A DNA stretch of 64,000 bases from Pseudomonas sp. ATCC PTA-122608. Lineage in GTDB: Bacteria > Pseudomonadota > Gammaproteobacteria > Pseudomonadales > Pseudomonadaceae. A program made the position numbers and the translations under genes. The notes beneath the pieces were generated by a model that was given only the letters and a program-made list of their open reading frames with translations, searched no databases and was not told where the DNA came from. The stretch lies in NCBI RefSeq assembly GCF_001952855.1, contig NZ_LPNO01000013.1, forward strand, positions 246,970 to 310,969, given 5' to 3'. This document shows, in pieces, positions 8,780-16,960 of the stretch. How positions within the stretch are numbered: position 1 is the stretch's first letter; every line of letters starts with the position of its first letter.

Positions 8780-9796
8780 ATGGACGCTTCTGACAAAAAC
8801 GTGATTACGGCCCTTGATGTGGCCCGGCATGCTGGTGTGTCCCGTTCGGCGGTCTCGCGTACGTTCACCGCTGGCGCCAGCGTAGCCCCGGCGACCCGCG
8901 AAAAAGTCCTGGCTGCGGCCAAGGCCCTGGGTTATCAGGTCAACATGATCGCCCGCACCATGAACAAGGGGAGCAGCAACTTTGTCGGCGTGGTCACGGC
9001 CGGTTTTGACAGCGCCTTTCGTGCCAGCCTCTTGAGCCCCATCGCCCACAGCCTGAGCCGTCGCGGCTTGATGCCGTTGCTGATGAATGCCGATGATCCG
9101 CAGCAGCTTGAGCAATCGTTGCACGCCTTGCTGAGTTACCAGATTGCCGGGGTGATTCTGACCTCGGCCTCGCCGCCCCTGTCGGTGGTCCAGCATTATC
9201 TGGACCGGCAGATTCCGGTGGCCATGATCAACCGAGGCCATGAGCTGGCTGGCGCTGAAGTCGTCGGCAGCGATAACCGTGCTGGTGGGCGGATGGCGGC
9301 CGAGGCGCTGCTCAAGGGTAGGGCCAGGCGCCTGGCGTTCATTGGCCAGGGCGAGCACAATTTCAGCAGCCGGGAGCGTTGGTTGGGATTTGCCGAGCGC
9401 TTGGCTGAAGCCGGTATCGAAGCGCAGACGGTGTTCAATGAAACCCCGGGCTACCAGGGCGGAATCCAGGCATTGCTGGCGTTGTTCAGCCAGGGCGAAG
9501 GTCCCGACGGAATCTTTTGTGCGACCGATATGCTGGCCCTGGGCGCACTCGATGCGCTGCGCTTCACCCTGAACATACAAGTGCCGCAACAGGTGCAGGT
9601 GATCGGGTTTGACGACATCGCCCAAGCCTCGCAACTGGCCTACGACCTGACCACCGTGCGCCAGGACAGCGTGCAACTGGCGCAACGGGCGGTGAATGCG
9701 ATTGTGGCGCGGGGCGAGAATTTCATGCGAATCGCCGAGTTCGAGCCAGTGCCGGTGAAGCTGATTGAGCGCGGAAGCACTCGGTTTCAGAAATAA
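8780..9796 (+). CDS. LacI-family transcriptional regulator
   Basis: 338-residue repressor. The N-terminal LacI helix-turn-helix is clear: ITALDVARHAGVSRSAVSRTF and the hinge AAAKALGYQVNMIARTMNKG (to about residue 65). It is followed by a periplasmic-binding-protein-like effector domain (NFVGVVTAGFDSAFRASLL, VIGFDDIAQASQLAYDLTTVRQD). The ATG at 8780 is preceded by an in-frame TTG at 8774 that could also be used. It immediately precedes the inositol-monophosphatase-type gene. A perfect 16-bp palindrome typical of LacI operators lies in the spacer at 9906-9921. It therefore most likely represses the downstream phosphatase/transport operon. The inducer is unknown; a sugar or cyclitol (phosphate) is plausible from context. 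Confidence 0.9.
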   Translation: MDASDKNVITALDVARHAGVSRSAVSRTFTAGASVAPATREKVLAAAKALGYQVNMIARTMNKGSSNFVGVVTAGFDSAFRASLLSPIAHSLSRRGLMPLLMNADDPQQLEQSLHALLSYQIAGVILTSASPPLSVVQHYLDRQIPVAMINRGHELAGAEVVGSDNRAGGRMAAEALLKGRARRLAFIGQGEHNFSSRERWLGFAERLAEAGIEAQTVFNETPGYQGGIQALLALFSQGEGPDGIFCATDMLALGALDALRFTLNIQVPQQVQVIGFDDIAQASQLAYDLTTVRQDSVQLAQRAVNAIVARGENFMRIAEFEPVPVKLIERGSTRFQK

Positions 9797-9905
9797 AATT
9801 TCATAATGCACTTGAAGAGAAAATTTATTTCGTGTTGTATGAGCAGTAATCGGTGATGGGTTGGTCTTCGCAAAAGGCTTGCCCTCACTTTTTTTTCCAA
9901 GACGC

Positions 9906-9921
9906 TTGCACACGTGTGCAA
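9906..9921. promoter_or_regulatory. Candidate LacI-family operator
   Basis: Perfect 16-bp palindrome TTGCACACGTGTGCAA with a central CG step, as in most LacI-family operators. It ends 22 bases before the downstream ATG, where a bound repressor would block transcription. The LacI gene ends 110 bases upstream. No second copy was noticed in the spacers before the porin or the phosphatases. Confidence 0.7.
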
Positions 9922-9943
9922 TCATCGCTCAAGGGTAGGTTTT

Positions 9944-10768
9944 ATGATTCAGGCACAGACGTTATCGGACCCGGATGAGCTGGCTGCGCGCTACGCCTTG
10001 GCACGTGAGGTCGCAAGTGAAGCGGCCCAACGCGGTATGGCGTATTACCGTCAGCGCGAGCAGTTGAACGTTGAGCACAAGGATTCGGTTCCCCAGGACG
10101 TCGTCAGCATCGCCGACCGGGAACTTGAAGTGTTTATCAAGGCGCGCCTGGCCGAGCGGTTCCCCGAGGATGGGTTTGTCGGCGAGGAGGGCGGCGCCGA
10201 CGGATTGCAGGCCCGCTGCGTGTGGGTGGTGGACCCGATCGACGGCACTAGTTGCTTCGTCAACGGCCTGCACACCTGGTGTGTGTCCATCGGCTTGCTG
10301 GTGGACGGCCAGCCCTGGCTGGGTGCAGTGGCGGATGCCAACCATAACGAACTTTTCCACGCCTGCCGTGGCCTGGGCGCCTATGTCAACGACACACCGA
10401 TTCGTGTCAGCCAGGCAGCGGATATTCGCTACGGCGTGACCGGCGTTGGCACTTCCCATCGACGTGGCAAAGAGCACTTCATTCCGTTTCTTTCCGGGTT
10501 GCTGGAGGGCGGCGGCATGTTCATCCGCAACGGCTCCGGTGCCTTGATGATTGCCTATGTCGCAGCCGGCCGGCTGGTGGGGTACTACGAAACCCATATC
10601 AACAGTTGGGACTGTGCCGCAGGGCTAGTGCTGGTCAGTGAAGCGGGTGGGCGCTGCAGCGATTTCCTTCGGGGCGATGGCTTGCTCGGCGGTAACCCGC
10701 TGTTGGTGGCCAGCCCTCAGGTTTACCCGCAACTGGCCGAGCTGATCGGTCCGTCACTGGAGGCCTGA
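9944..10768 (+). CDS. Inositol monophosphatase-family phosphatase
   Basis: 274-residue Mg-dependent phosphatase of the IMPase/FBPase superfamily. Metal-site motifs are intact: GEEGG (Glu81-Glu82), WVVDPIDGTSCF (Asp97, Asp100) and INSWDCAAG (Asp223). It has no signal peptide, so it acts in the cytoplasm, hydrolysing inositol phosphates or similar sugar and nucleotide monophosphates. It is distinct from the housekeeping SuhB that Pseudomonas keeps elsewhere. The ATG at 9944 follows AAGGGTAGG; an in-frame upstream start at 9914 would overlap the operator and was rejected. It is the first gene after the LacI operator and precedes the organophosphate-type transporter, which fits dephosphorylation of an imported phosphorylated substrate. 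Confidence 0.88.
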   Translation: MIQAQTLSDPDELAARYALAREVASEAAQRGMAYYRQREQLNVEHKDSVPQDVVSIADRELEVFIKARLAERFPEDGFVGEEGGADGLQARCVWVVDPIDGTSCFVNGLHTWCVSIGLLVDGQPWLGAVADANHNELFHACRGLGAYVNDTPIRVSQAADIRYGVTGVGTSHRRGKEHFIPFLSGLLEGGGMFIRNGSGALMIAYVAAGRLVGYYETHINSWDCAAGLVLVSEAGGRCSDFLRGDGLLGGNPLLVASPQVYPQLAELIGPSLEA

Positions 10769-10789
10769 GTCCCGCTTCAACGTACAGCC

Positions 10790-10800
10790 AATAATAACAA
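10790..10800 (+). promoter_or_regulatory. CA motif (candidate Crc/Hfq site) before the MFS gene
   Basis: AATAATAACAA contains two overlapping exact matches to AANAANAA. It lies directly before the AGGAG ribosome site of the transporter gene. This is the expected layout for Hfq/Crc translational repression during growth on preferred carbon sources. Confidence 0.5.
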
Positions 10801-10816
10801 TAGGAGACTGTCCGCC

Positions 10817-12161
10817 ATGAGATCCATCCTGCAACTGTTCCATGCCGCACCGGCCCGGCCCGGCGTCGACGACCCCGATGGCCGCAGGTTTCGCCGCGCA
10901 CGCTGGCTGACCTTTTTATCCATGTCCTTGAGCTATGCGCTGTTCTACGTGTGCAGGCTTTCCTTCAACGTCGCCAAGCCCGCATTGGTGGCCCAGAACA
11001 TCCTCAGCCCGACGCAACTGGGCATGATCGGCTCGGCGCTGTTTTTCACCTATGCCGTGGGCAAGCTGGTCAATGGCTTCCTCGCGGACCACGCCAACGT
11101 GCGACGCTTCATGATGCTCGGCTTGTTGATCAGTGCAGTGGTAAATGCGTGCATGGGCCTGACCACGAACGCAGTGGTCCTGACCATCGCCTGGGGCATC
11201 AACGGGTGGGCCCAATCCATGGGCGTGGGGCCGTGCGTGGTGTCGCTGGCGCGCTGGTGGCACGTTCTATGGCTTCTGGTCGATTGCCCACAGCCTCGGT
11301 GAAGCGCTGACCTACATTGCGGTCGCGGCGATGATCGTGACCTGGGGCTGGCAATACGGTTACTGGCTGGCTACCGCGATGGGCTTGTTGGGCATGCTGC
11401 TGATCTACCTGTTCATGGCCGACTCGCCGCAAAGTGCAGGCTTTGCCGAAGTCGACAGCGACCGAGCGGAGGTGGTGTCGAAGACCATCGGCAAATGGGG
11501 CGCGCAACTGGCACTGCTGAAGAACCCGGCGCTGTGGTTGCTGGCGCTGGCGTCGTGCCTGATGTACATCGGCCGTTATGCAGTGATTTCCTGGGGCGTG
11601 TTTTTCCTTGAGAACGCCAAGGGCTACACCACGCTGTCGGCCTCGGCGCTGATCTCCATTACCGGCGTGTTCGGGATTGTTGGCACCGGTCTGAGCGGGC
11701 TGATTTCCGACCGTTTCTTCAGTGGTCGGCGCCACGGCCTGGCGATTCTGTTTGGCCTGATGAACAGTGCTTCCCTGGGGATGATGCTGTTCCTGCCGGG
11801 TGGCCATTACTGGCTGGACGCCGCGGCGATGATGCTGTTCGGCCTGTCCATGGGCGCATTGCTGTGCTTCCTCGGCGGCTTGATGGCCGTGGATATCGCC
11901 GCCAAAAGCGCGGCCGGTGCGGCGCTGGGCATGATCGGGATTGCCAGTTATGCAGGGGCGGCAGCTGGTGAAATTCTCACGGGTGTGTTGATCGAGCATG
12001 GCACCACGCTGGCCGCGGACGGGAGCAAGCTGTACGACTTCCATACCTTGTCGCTGTTCTGGATCGGTGCCTCGCTGGTCTCGGTAGTGATGACCGCACT
12101 GTTTTCCGGGCAGGTTTACCGCCGGCAACGGCATGCAGTGGCCAAGCCTTTAACCAACTAA
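10817..12161 (+). pseudogene. MFS organophosphate:phosphate antiporter-like transporter, frameshifted
   Basis: The two halves of one transporter lie in different frames. Positions 10817-11260 encode an N-terminal half resembling the UhpC/GlpT (OPA) family: WLTFLSMSLSYALFYVCRLSF, FFTYAVGKLVNGFLADHANVRRF, GWAQSMGVGPCVVSLARWW. From about 11259 the frame shifts by one and continues GTFYGFWSIAHSLGEALTY to the stop at 12161 with the remaining transmembrane segments. The conserved lysine/arginine-Glu-Arg loop between the RWW and the GTF in OPA transporters is absent. The gap is best explained by a deletion of about 17 bases at 11258-11262. The restored length would be about 453 residues, normal for the family. 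In the active form it would import a phosphorylated compound for the upstream phosphatase. Sequencing error is the alternative. Confidence 0.8.
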
Positions 12162-12247
12162 TAAACCCAGGTTTCAAACAATCCGAGTGATCCGGAAAAG
12201 GAGTACGTCTGCGCGTATAAAAAGCCGTCGTGGGAAGTTGTCTTGAC

Positions 12248-12263
12248 ATTAAAAATAAAAATA
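12248..12263 (+). promoter_or_regulatory. A-rich CA-type motif before the porin gene
   Basis: AAAAATAAAAATAACAGG contains AAAAATAA, an AANAANAA match, immediately before the CAGG ribosome site of the porin gene. Because the tract is simply A-rich, it is weaker evidence for Crc/Hfq control than the sites before glxR and the MFS gene. Confidence 0.3.
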
Positions 12264-12275
12264 ACAGGTACAAAG

Positions 12276-12995
12276 ATGAAGAAAATGAGCGTTAACCCTA
12301 ATAAGAAAGCAATCCGGCGTATCTCGCTGATCGGTTTGGTAGTGGCCTCTACCACCGCCCATGCCCTTGAGCTGGATTACCAACATCAGTATTCGGAAGT
12401 TGATCGCGAGCACAAAGACAAGGTCATGCTCACCCAGGCACTGGACAATGGGCTGGCGTTCTCGTTCGAGTCAGTGATGAACACTGCGCCCGACAAGGAC
12501 GGCCAACCCGGCAAAGCGTTTTCGCGCCTGACCAAGGATGAACTCAAGGCCAAGGTCAAGTACAGCCACAAGCTGGGGCCTAAATGGAAGGTCAAGCCCA
12601 AGTTCACTTATGCCGTGGCCAAGGACAAGAAGTCCTATAAACCGTCATTGAAAGTTTCTTACGCCGTCACTGAAAAGTTCTCCATCACGCCGGGTTATTA
12701 CTACAAGCTCACCCACTACGACGCGTCGGGCAAAGAAGATAAAAAAGATAACGTTATTGAGCTGGGTGCCAAATACAAGTTTGGGCAATTGTCGGTGGGC
12801 GTAGGCCGTAAGCAGATTTACAGCGACCAAGTGGTGTTCGACGGCACGAAGAATAACTACAGCAATAAGGTGTTGTTTGAGTACAAGGTGAACAAACAAT
12901 TTACGCCTTATCTGGAGGTGGCCGACGTGTACGTCGACAAGAACACCGACCAGCGCCAGGCCCGCTATCGCCTGGGTTTCAAGTACGAATTCTGA
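12276..12995 (+). CDS. KdgM-like outer-membrane porin, lysine-rich
   Basis: 239-residue protein with a signal peptide ending TTAHA (cleavage about residue 30) and a mature part made of alternating beta-strand segments (LELDYQHQY, LKVSYAVTEKFSITPGYYYKL, VIELGAKYKF, ARYRLGFKYEF). The C-terminal Phe is typical of outer-membrane barrels. The family best resembled is the KdgM-type oligogalacturonate-specific small porins, which carry anionic oligosaccharides. About 32 lysines in roughly 209 mature residues point to an anionic substrate. Start ATG at 12276 follows CAGG; a TTG at 12243 is less likely. Lying between an organophosphate-type transporter and two exported phosphatases, it may admit phosphorylated substrates rather than oligogalacturonate; this is inference. 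Confidence 0.78.
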   Translation: MKKMSVNPNKKAIRRISLIGLVVASTTAHALELDYQHQYSEVDREHKDKVMLTQALDNGLAFSFESVMNTAPDKDGQPGKAFSRLTKDELKAKVKYSHKLGPKWKVKPKFTYAVAKDKKSYKPSLKVSYAVTEKFSITPGYYYKLTHYDASGKEDKKDNVIELGAKYKFGQLSVGVGRKQIYSDQVVFDGTKNNYSNKVLFEYKVNKQFTPYLEVADVYVDKNTDQRQARYRLGFKYEF

Positions 12996-13010
12996 TCAAG
13001 GAGACTGCGC

Positions 13011-14288
13011 ATGACCGTATTCAAACGAACGGGCCTGGCTGTCGCCGCGCTCACGCTGTGTGCGGGCCTTCAAGCCGCCGAAAGCAGCCACTATGTATTG
13101 GAAAAAGCCGTACAGGTCAGCCGCCATGGTGTGCGTTCGCCCACCGACACCGACAAACTGGTCAAAGCCACGGGCCGCGACTGGACGCCGTGGTTGGTGC
13201 AGGACGGCGAGTTGACCGGCCATGGCTACCTGGCTGCCAGCCAGATGGGCACCTGGCAGGCCGCCTATTATCGCAACGCGGGCCTGTTGGCTGACGGCTG
13301 TCCGCAGCCGGGAAGTGTGGTCGCCGTCGCCAGCCCCAAGCAACGCACCCGATCCACCGCTGCCGCGCTGCTGGACGGCATGTTCCCCGGCTGTGGCGAA
13401 AAGGCCCGGGCGCGGAGCAAGCCTGACCCGCTGTTCCAGACCGATGAAATGCCCTTCGCCAAACTTGACCCGGCCATCGCCAAGGCGCAGATACTGCAAG
13501 CCCTCGGCGGCACTCTTCAAGCGGCCCAGGAGCGCTTGCGACCGGACCTGGAACGCCTGAAAGACGCTGTGTGCGAAACCGGCAAAGCCTGCCCGTTCTT
13601 CGATACCCCTTGGGCACTGAAGGAAGGCGATGGCGGGCGCTTCAAGATCAAAGGCCTGGACAAGGCCTCGTCCATGGCCGAGACCATTCGCCTGCAATAC
13701 AGCGAAGGCATGCCCCTGGCCGACGTGGCCTTTGGTCACGCCAGGGATGCAGCACAAGTCTCGGCGCTGGGGCGCTTGCACAGGGCCAAATACGACTTCA
13801 TCAATGACACGACCTACATTGCCAGCCGTGGGGGTTCGCAGTTGATGAACCAGATTGTGCTGGCCCTGGAGCAGGGCACGGCGCTGGAAAAAAATGATCC
13901 TCTAGGCAACCCGCCACCTGCGCGCCTGTTAATGTTGGTGGCCCACGACACCAACATCTCGCACCTGCGCACGATGCTGGGCTTTACCTGGGCGCTGGGC
14001 GAGTACCAGCCGGGCAATATCCCGCCGACCGGCACACTGGCATTCGAGCGTTACCGCGACAGCCAGACCGGTGAGCGTTTTGTTCGCACACGGTTCATTA
14101 CCCAAGGCATGGACCAGATCCGCGCGTTGCAGCCGTTGGACGTTGCGCACCCGCCGTTGCAAACGGACTTCGATCAGCCCGGCTGCCAACACACCGCTGT
14201 CGGGACCCTGTGCCCGATCGCGCAATTCGTCGAACGCACCGGCCACACAATTGACCGTTCGGCGCTGACGGCTTACCGCTACCCTTGA
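13011..14288 (+). CDS. Exported histidine acid phosphatase, AppA phytase-like (copy 1)
   Basis: 425-residue periplasmic or secreted phosphomonoesterase of histidine phosphatase clade 2. Signal peptide at residues 1-22 (LAVAALTLCAGLQA). Catalytic RHGVRSP at 38-44 gives the phospho-accepting His39, and the proton-donor HDTN begins at His312. HDTN is the form found in E. coli AppA phytase (glucose-1-phosphatase Agp has HDSN). The C-terminal cysteines (CQH...LCP) could form a disulfide as in secreted family members. ATG at 13011 follows AAGGAG, 15 bases after the porin stop, so it is co-transcribed with it. A homologous paralogue follows directly. Phytate is a plausible substrate, but broad acid phosphatase activity cannot be excluded. 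Confidence 0.88.
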   Translation: MTVFKRTGLAVAALTLCAGLQAAESSHYVLEKAVQVSRHGVRSPTDTDKLVKATGRDWTPWLVQDGELTGHGYLAASQMGTWQAAYYRNAGLLADGCPQPGSVVAVASPKQRTRSTAAALLDGMFPGCGEKARARSKPDPLFQTDEMPFAKLDPAIAKAQILQALGGTLQAAQERLRPDLERLKDAVCETGKACPFFDTPWALKEGDGGRFKIKGLDKASSMAETIRLQYSEGMPLADVAFGHARDAAQVSALGRLHRAKYDFINDTTYIASRGGSQLMNQIVLALEQGTALEKNDPLGNPPPARLLMLVAHDTNISHLRTMLGFTWALGEYQPGNIPPTGTLAFERYRDSQTGERFVRTRFITQGMDQIRALQPLDVAHPPLQTDFDQPGCQHTAVGTLCPIAQFVERTGHTIDRSALTAYRYP

Positions 14289-14358
14289 CCCTGCGCGGCC
14301 ATTCCCGTTTGCCATGAGCGGGATTGGCTCGTACGTTCACCCGAAACAGGATGCTCGC

Positions 14359-15645
14359 ATGCCTTCTCTCACACGCTTTACCCCCTTTTTACTGCTGGGC
14401 CTGATCTCGGCGTATTCGGTGCAGGCGGCGCCGGCCGACGGTTTTGTGCTGGACAAGGTGGTGCAGGTCAGCCGTCATGGCGTACGACCGCCCACCGACA
14501 GCGCCAAACTGGCCAAGGCCATCGGCCGCGAGTTGCCCAACTGGACGGTGCCGGACGGGCACCTGACCGGCCATGGCTACGCCGCGGCGGTGGAAATGGG
14601 CCGCTACCGTGGCCAGGTGCTGCGCGCTGCGGGCTTGTTGCCCAGCGGCTGCCCGGGCCCAGGCGAAGTATTCGTTCGCGCCAGTCCCCTGCAACGTACC
14701 CAGGCCACGGCCACGGCCCTGCTTGATGGCCTTTTCCCGGGTTGTGGCTTACAGCCGAGCGTGGTGCAGGGCGACAAGGATGCGTTGTTCCAGGCCGATA
14801 AAATGCCGTTCGCGCGACTTGATCCCCGGCGTGCCGAAGACAGTGTGCTGGAGCGCATGGGCGGCAGCGTTGTCGGCGCTCAAGCGCGTTACCAGGTTGC
14901 CGAACAGCAATTGCGCAGTGTCATCTGCGGTGAGGCCAGCGCGTGCCAATACCGCGATCAACCCTGGCAACTGGTCGAAGATGAAGATGGTCGCGTCGCC
15001 ATCAAAGGCCTGAGCCTGGAAGCCAACCTGGGGGAAACCTTCCGCCTGGAATACAGCGAAGGCCTGCCGCTGTACCAGGTGGCGTTCGGTCATGGCGCAA
15101 CGGTGCAACAGGTCGCGCAACTGACCACGTTGACCAAGGCCAAGTACGACTTCATCAACGACAGCCTCTACATTGCCAGCCGCGGTGGCTCGCAGCTGAT
15201 GAACCAGATTTCCCTGGCCCTCAAGCAAGGCACGCCCCAGGCCGCAACGGATGCCCTGGGCAACCCGCCGGACGTACGTTTCACCCTGCTGGTGGCCCAC
15301 GACACCAACATTTCCTATCTGCGCACCTTGCTGGGTTTTCGCTGGACCCTGGGGGACTACCTGGAAGGCAACATTCCACCGGTAGGCAGCCTGCAGTTCG
15401 AGCGCTACAAGCAGCTCAAGACCGGTCGCTATTTCCTGCGGGTGGCATTCGAGGCGCAATCCCTGGGGCAAATCCGCCAGTTGGCGCCGCTGACCGCGGC
15501 GCAGCCGCCCTTGCATGCGGACCTCGCCAGTGGAAAAGGCTGTGTCAGCACCCAGGCCGGTTTGCTGTGCCCGATGGAAGTGGCACTCAAACGCCTTGAC
15601 CAGCACATCGATCGCACGGCGCTGACAGCCTACAGCTATCGTTGA
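14359..15645 (+). CDS. Exported histidine acid phosphatase, AppA phytase-like (copy 2)
   Basis: 428-residue paralogue of the preceding gene with the same layout. Signal peptide at residues 1-23 ending SVQA, RHGVRPP starting at Arg39, and HDTN starting at His314. Many long segments are shared with copy 1 (KYDFINDSLYIASRGGSQLM, GNIPP, DRTALTAY). The ATG at 14359 follows AGGA; an in-frame start at 14314 would add a non-signal-like extension. The 70-base gap after copy 1 has no terminator. Tandem copies with clear sequence divergence suggest different substrate ranges or pH optima rather than a recent duplication. It is the last gene of the locus; the next gene starts the Mux operon. Confidence 0.88.
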   Translation: MPSLTRFTPFLLLGLISAYSVQAAPADGFVLDKVVQVSRHGVRPPTDSAKLAKAIGRELPNWTVPDGHLTGHGYAAAVEMGRYRGQVLRAAGLLPSGCPGPGEVFVRASPLQRTQATATALLDGLFPGCGLQPSVVQGDKDALFQADKMPFARLDPRRAEDSVLERMGGSVVGAQARYQVAEQQLRSVICGEASACQYRDQPWQLVEDEDGRVAIKGLSLEANLGETFRLEYSEGLPLYQVAFGHGATVQQVAQLTTLTKAKYDFINDSLYIASRGGSQLMNQISLALKQGTPQAATDALGNPPDVRFTLLVAHDTNISYLRTLLGFRWTLGDYLEGNIPPVGSLQFERYKQLKTGRYFLRVAFEAQSLGQIRQLAPLTAAQPPLHADLASGKGCVSTQAGLLCPMEVALKRLDQHIDRTALTAYSYR

Positions 15646-15819
15646 TGATCGTTACGCAGCCCCTGTGCCTCGGGGCTTGCAGCTGACTTTGTCTGTCTTG
15701 ATGCTGAACGCATTCACGGTCGTACAGGCACAGGCCGGGCGCGCTGCTAGAGTTCAGGGCAGCGAGTGGCCGATCAGGTGGCTCGCCCCATCCTGATTTC
15801 GGCGTTCGAGAGAGAAACC

Positions 15820-16947
15820 GTGGAGAACAGCAGACGACGTACGTTCGCCTGGGCAGTTGGCACGTTGTTACTGCTAGCGTTGTTGATTGCCTTGGGTTTG
15901 CACTTCTTTGCAGGTGGGCACAAAGGCAAGCCACCCGCACCCGGTGAACCGGTCGCCGTGGTGCCTGTCGCCTTGCAGGACGTGCCGGTCTACATCGATG
16001 CCCTAGGCACCGTCACGCCGACCCGCAGTGTGACCGTGGTCACCCAGGTCGATGGCATCCTCAGCAGCGTGGAATTCAAGGAAGGCCAGCACGTCAGCAA
16101 GGGCCAGGTGATTGCGCGGATCGATGACCGTGCCCTCAAGGCCCAACTGGCCGTGGCCAAGGGTACCCTGGCCCACGACCAGGCCGTGTTAAGCAATGCC
16201 CAGCGCGATTTGGCACGCTACCGCGAACTGGTCAAGGCCGGCTCCACCAGCCAGCAAACCGTCGATACCCAGGCGTCCCTGGTTCAGCAACAACTGGGCA
16301 CCGTGGCCGCCGACCAAGGCAATGTGCAGAACCTTGAAGTGCAGGTCGGTTACTGCACCATCACCTCGCCGGTCGACGGTGTGGTGGGCCTGCGCCTGGT
16401 AGACCCGGGCAACTACGTCACCACCACCAGCACCACCGGCATTGTGGTAATTACCCAGATGAACCCGGCCACCGTGGTGTTCGCGGTGCCCGAGGACGAC
16501 TTGGGCGCTATCAACCAGGCCCTGGGCCGTGGCGCTGTGACGGTGCTGGCCTACGACCGCAATAAAAAAGCCCTGCTGGCCACCGGCAGCCTGTTGGCCC
16601 TGGATAACCAGGTAGACACCACCACCGGCACCATCAAGGTCAAGGCGCAGTTCGATGATTCGGGCAATGCGCTGTTCCCCAACCAGTTCGTCAATGCGCG
16701 CCTGAAGGCCGACACCTTGACCCAGGTCGCCGTGGTGCCCACCCGGGCGATCCAGCATGGCAGCAAGGGCGATTTCGTGTTCGTGGTGAATGGCGACAAG
16801 GCCAGTCTGCGCAACATCAAGACCGGCCCGTCGATGGGTGATGTGTCGGCGGTGCTCGAGAGCGGGGTCAAGCCGGGGGAGCAGGTGATCACCGAAGGCG
16901 CCGACAAGCTGGATGACGGTTCGACCGTGAAGGTCGTCGCCCAGTGA
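15820..16947 (+). CDS. muxA: RND efflux membrane-fusion (periplasmic adaptor) protein MuxA/MdtA
   Basis: Periplasmic adaptor of a tripartite drug-efflux pump, 375 residues from the GTG at 15820. That start follows GAGAGA and leaves [18 protein letters not shown] as the membrane anchor. A GTG at 15766 would add 18 residues. Domain order: biotinyl-lipoyl-like barrel ([20 protein letters not shown]), alpha-helical hairpin ([22 protein letters not shown]), then beta-barrel segments [29 protein letters not shown] and [11 protein letters not shown], which match E. coli MdtA closely. It is followed by two RND pump genes and an outer-membrane channel in the muxABC-opmB order. No local repressor gene is present. 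Confidence 0.93.
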   Translation: MENSRRRTFAWAVGTLLLLALLIALGLHFFAGGHKGKPPAPGEPVAVVPVALQDVPVYIDALGTVTPTRSVTVVTQVDGILSSVEFKEGQHVSKGQVIARIDDRALKAQLAVAKGTLAHDQAVLSNAQRDLARYRELVKAGSTSQQTVDTQASLVQQQLGTVAADQGNVQNLEVQVGYCTITSPVDGVVGLRLVDPGNYVTTTSTTGIVVITQMNPATVVFAVPEDDLGAINQALGRGAVTVLAYDRNKKALLATGSLLALDNQVDTTTGTIKVKAQFDDSGNALFPNQFVNARLKADTLTQVAVVPTRAIQHGSKGDFVFVVNGDKASLRNIKTGPSMGDVSAVLESGVKPGEQVITEGADKLDDGSTVKVVAQ

Positions 16948-16960
16948 GGAGCTGCCGAGC

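Noticed and set aside
15658..15677. Terminator after the second phosphatase
   Set aside because: AGCCCC / GGGGCT can pair, but no T tract follows and the loop is long, so it is not reported as a terminator.
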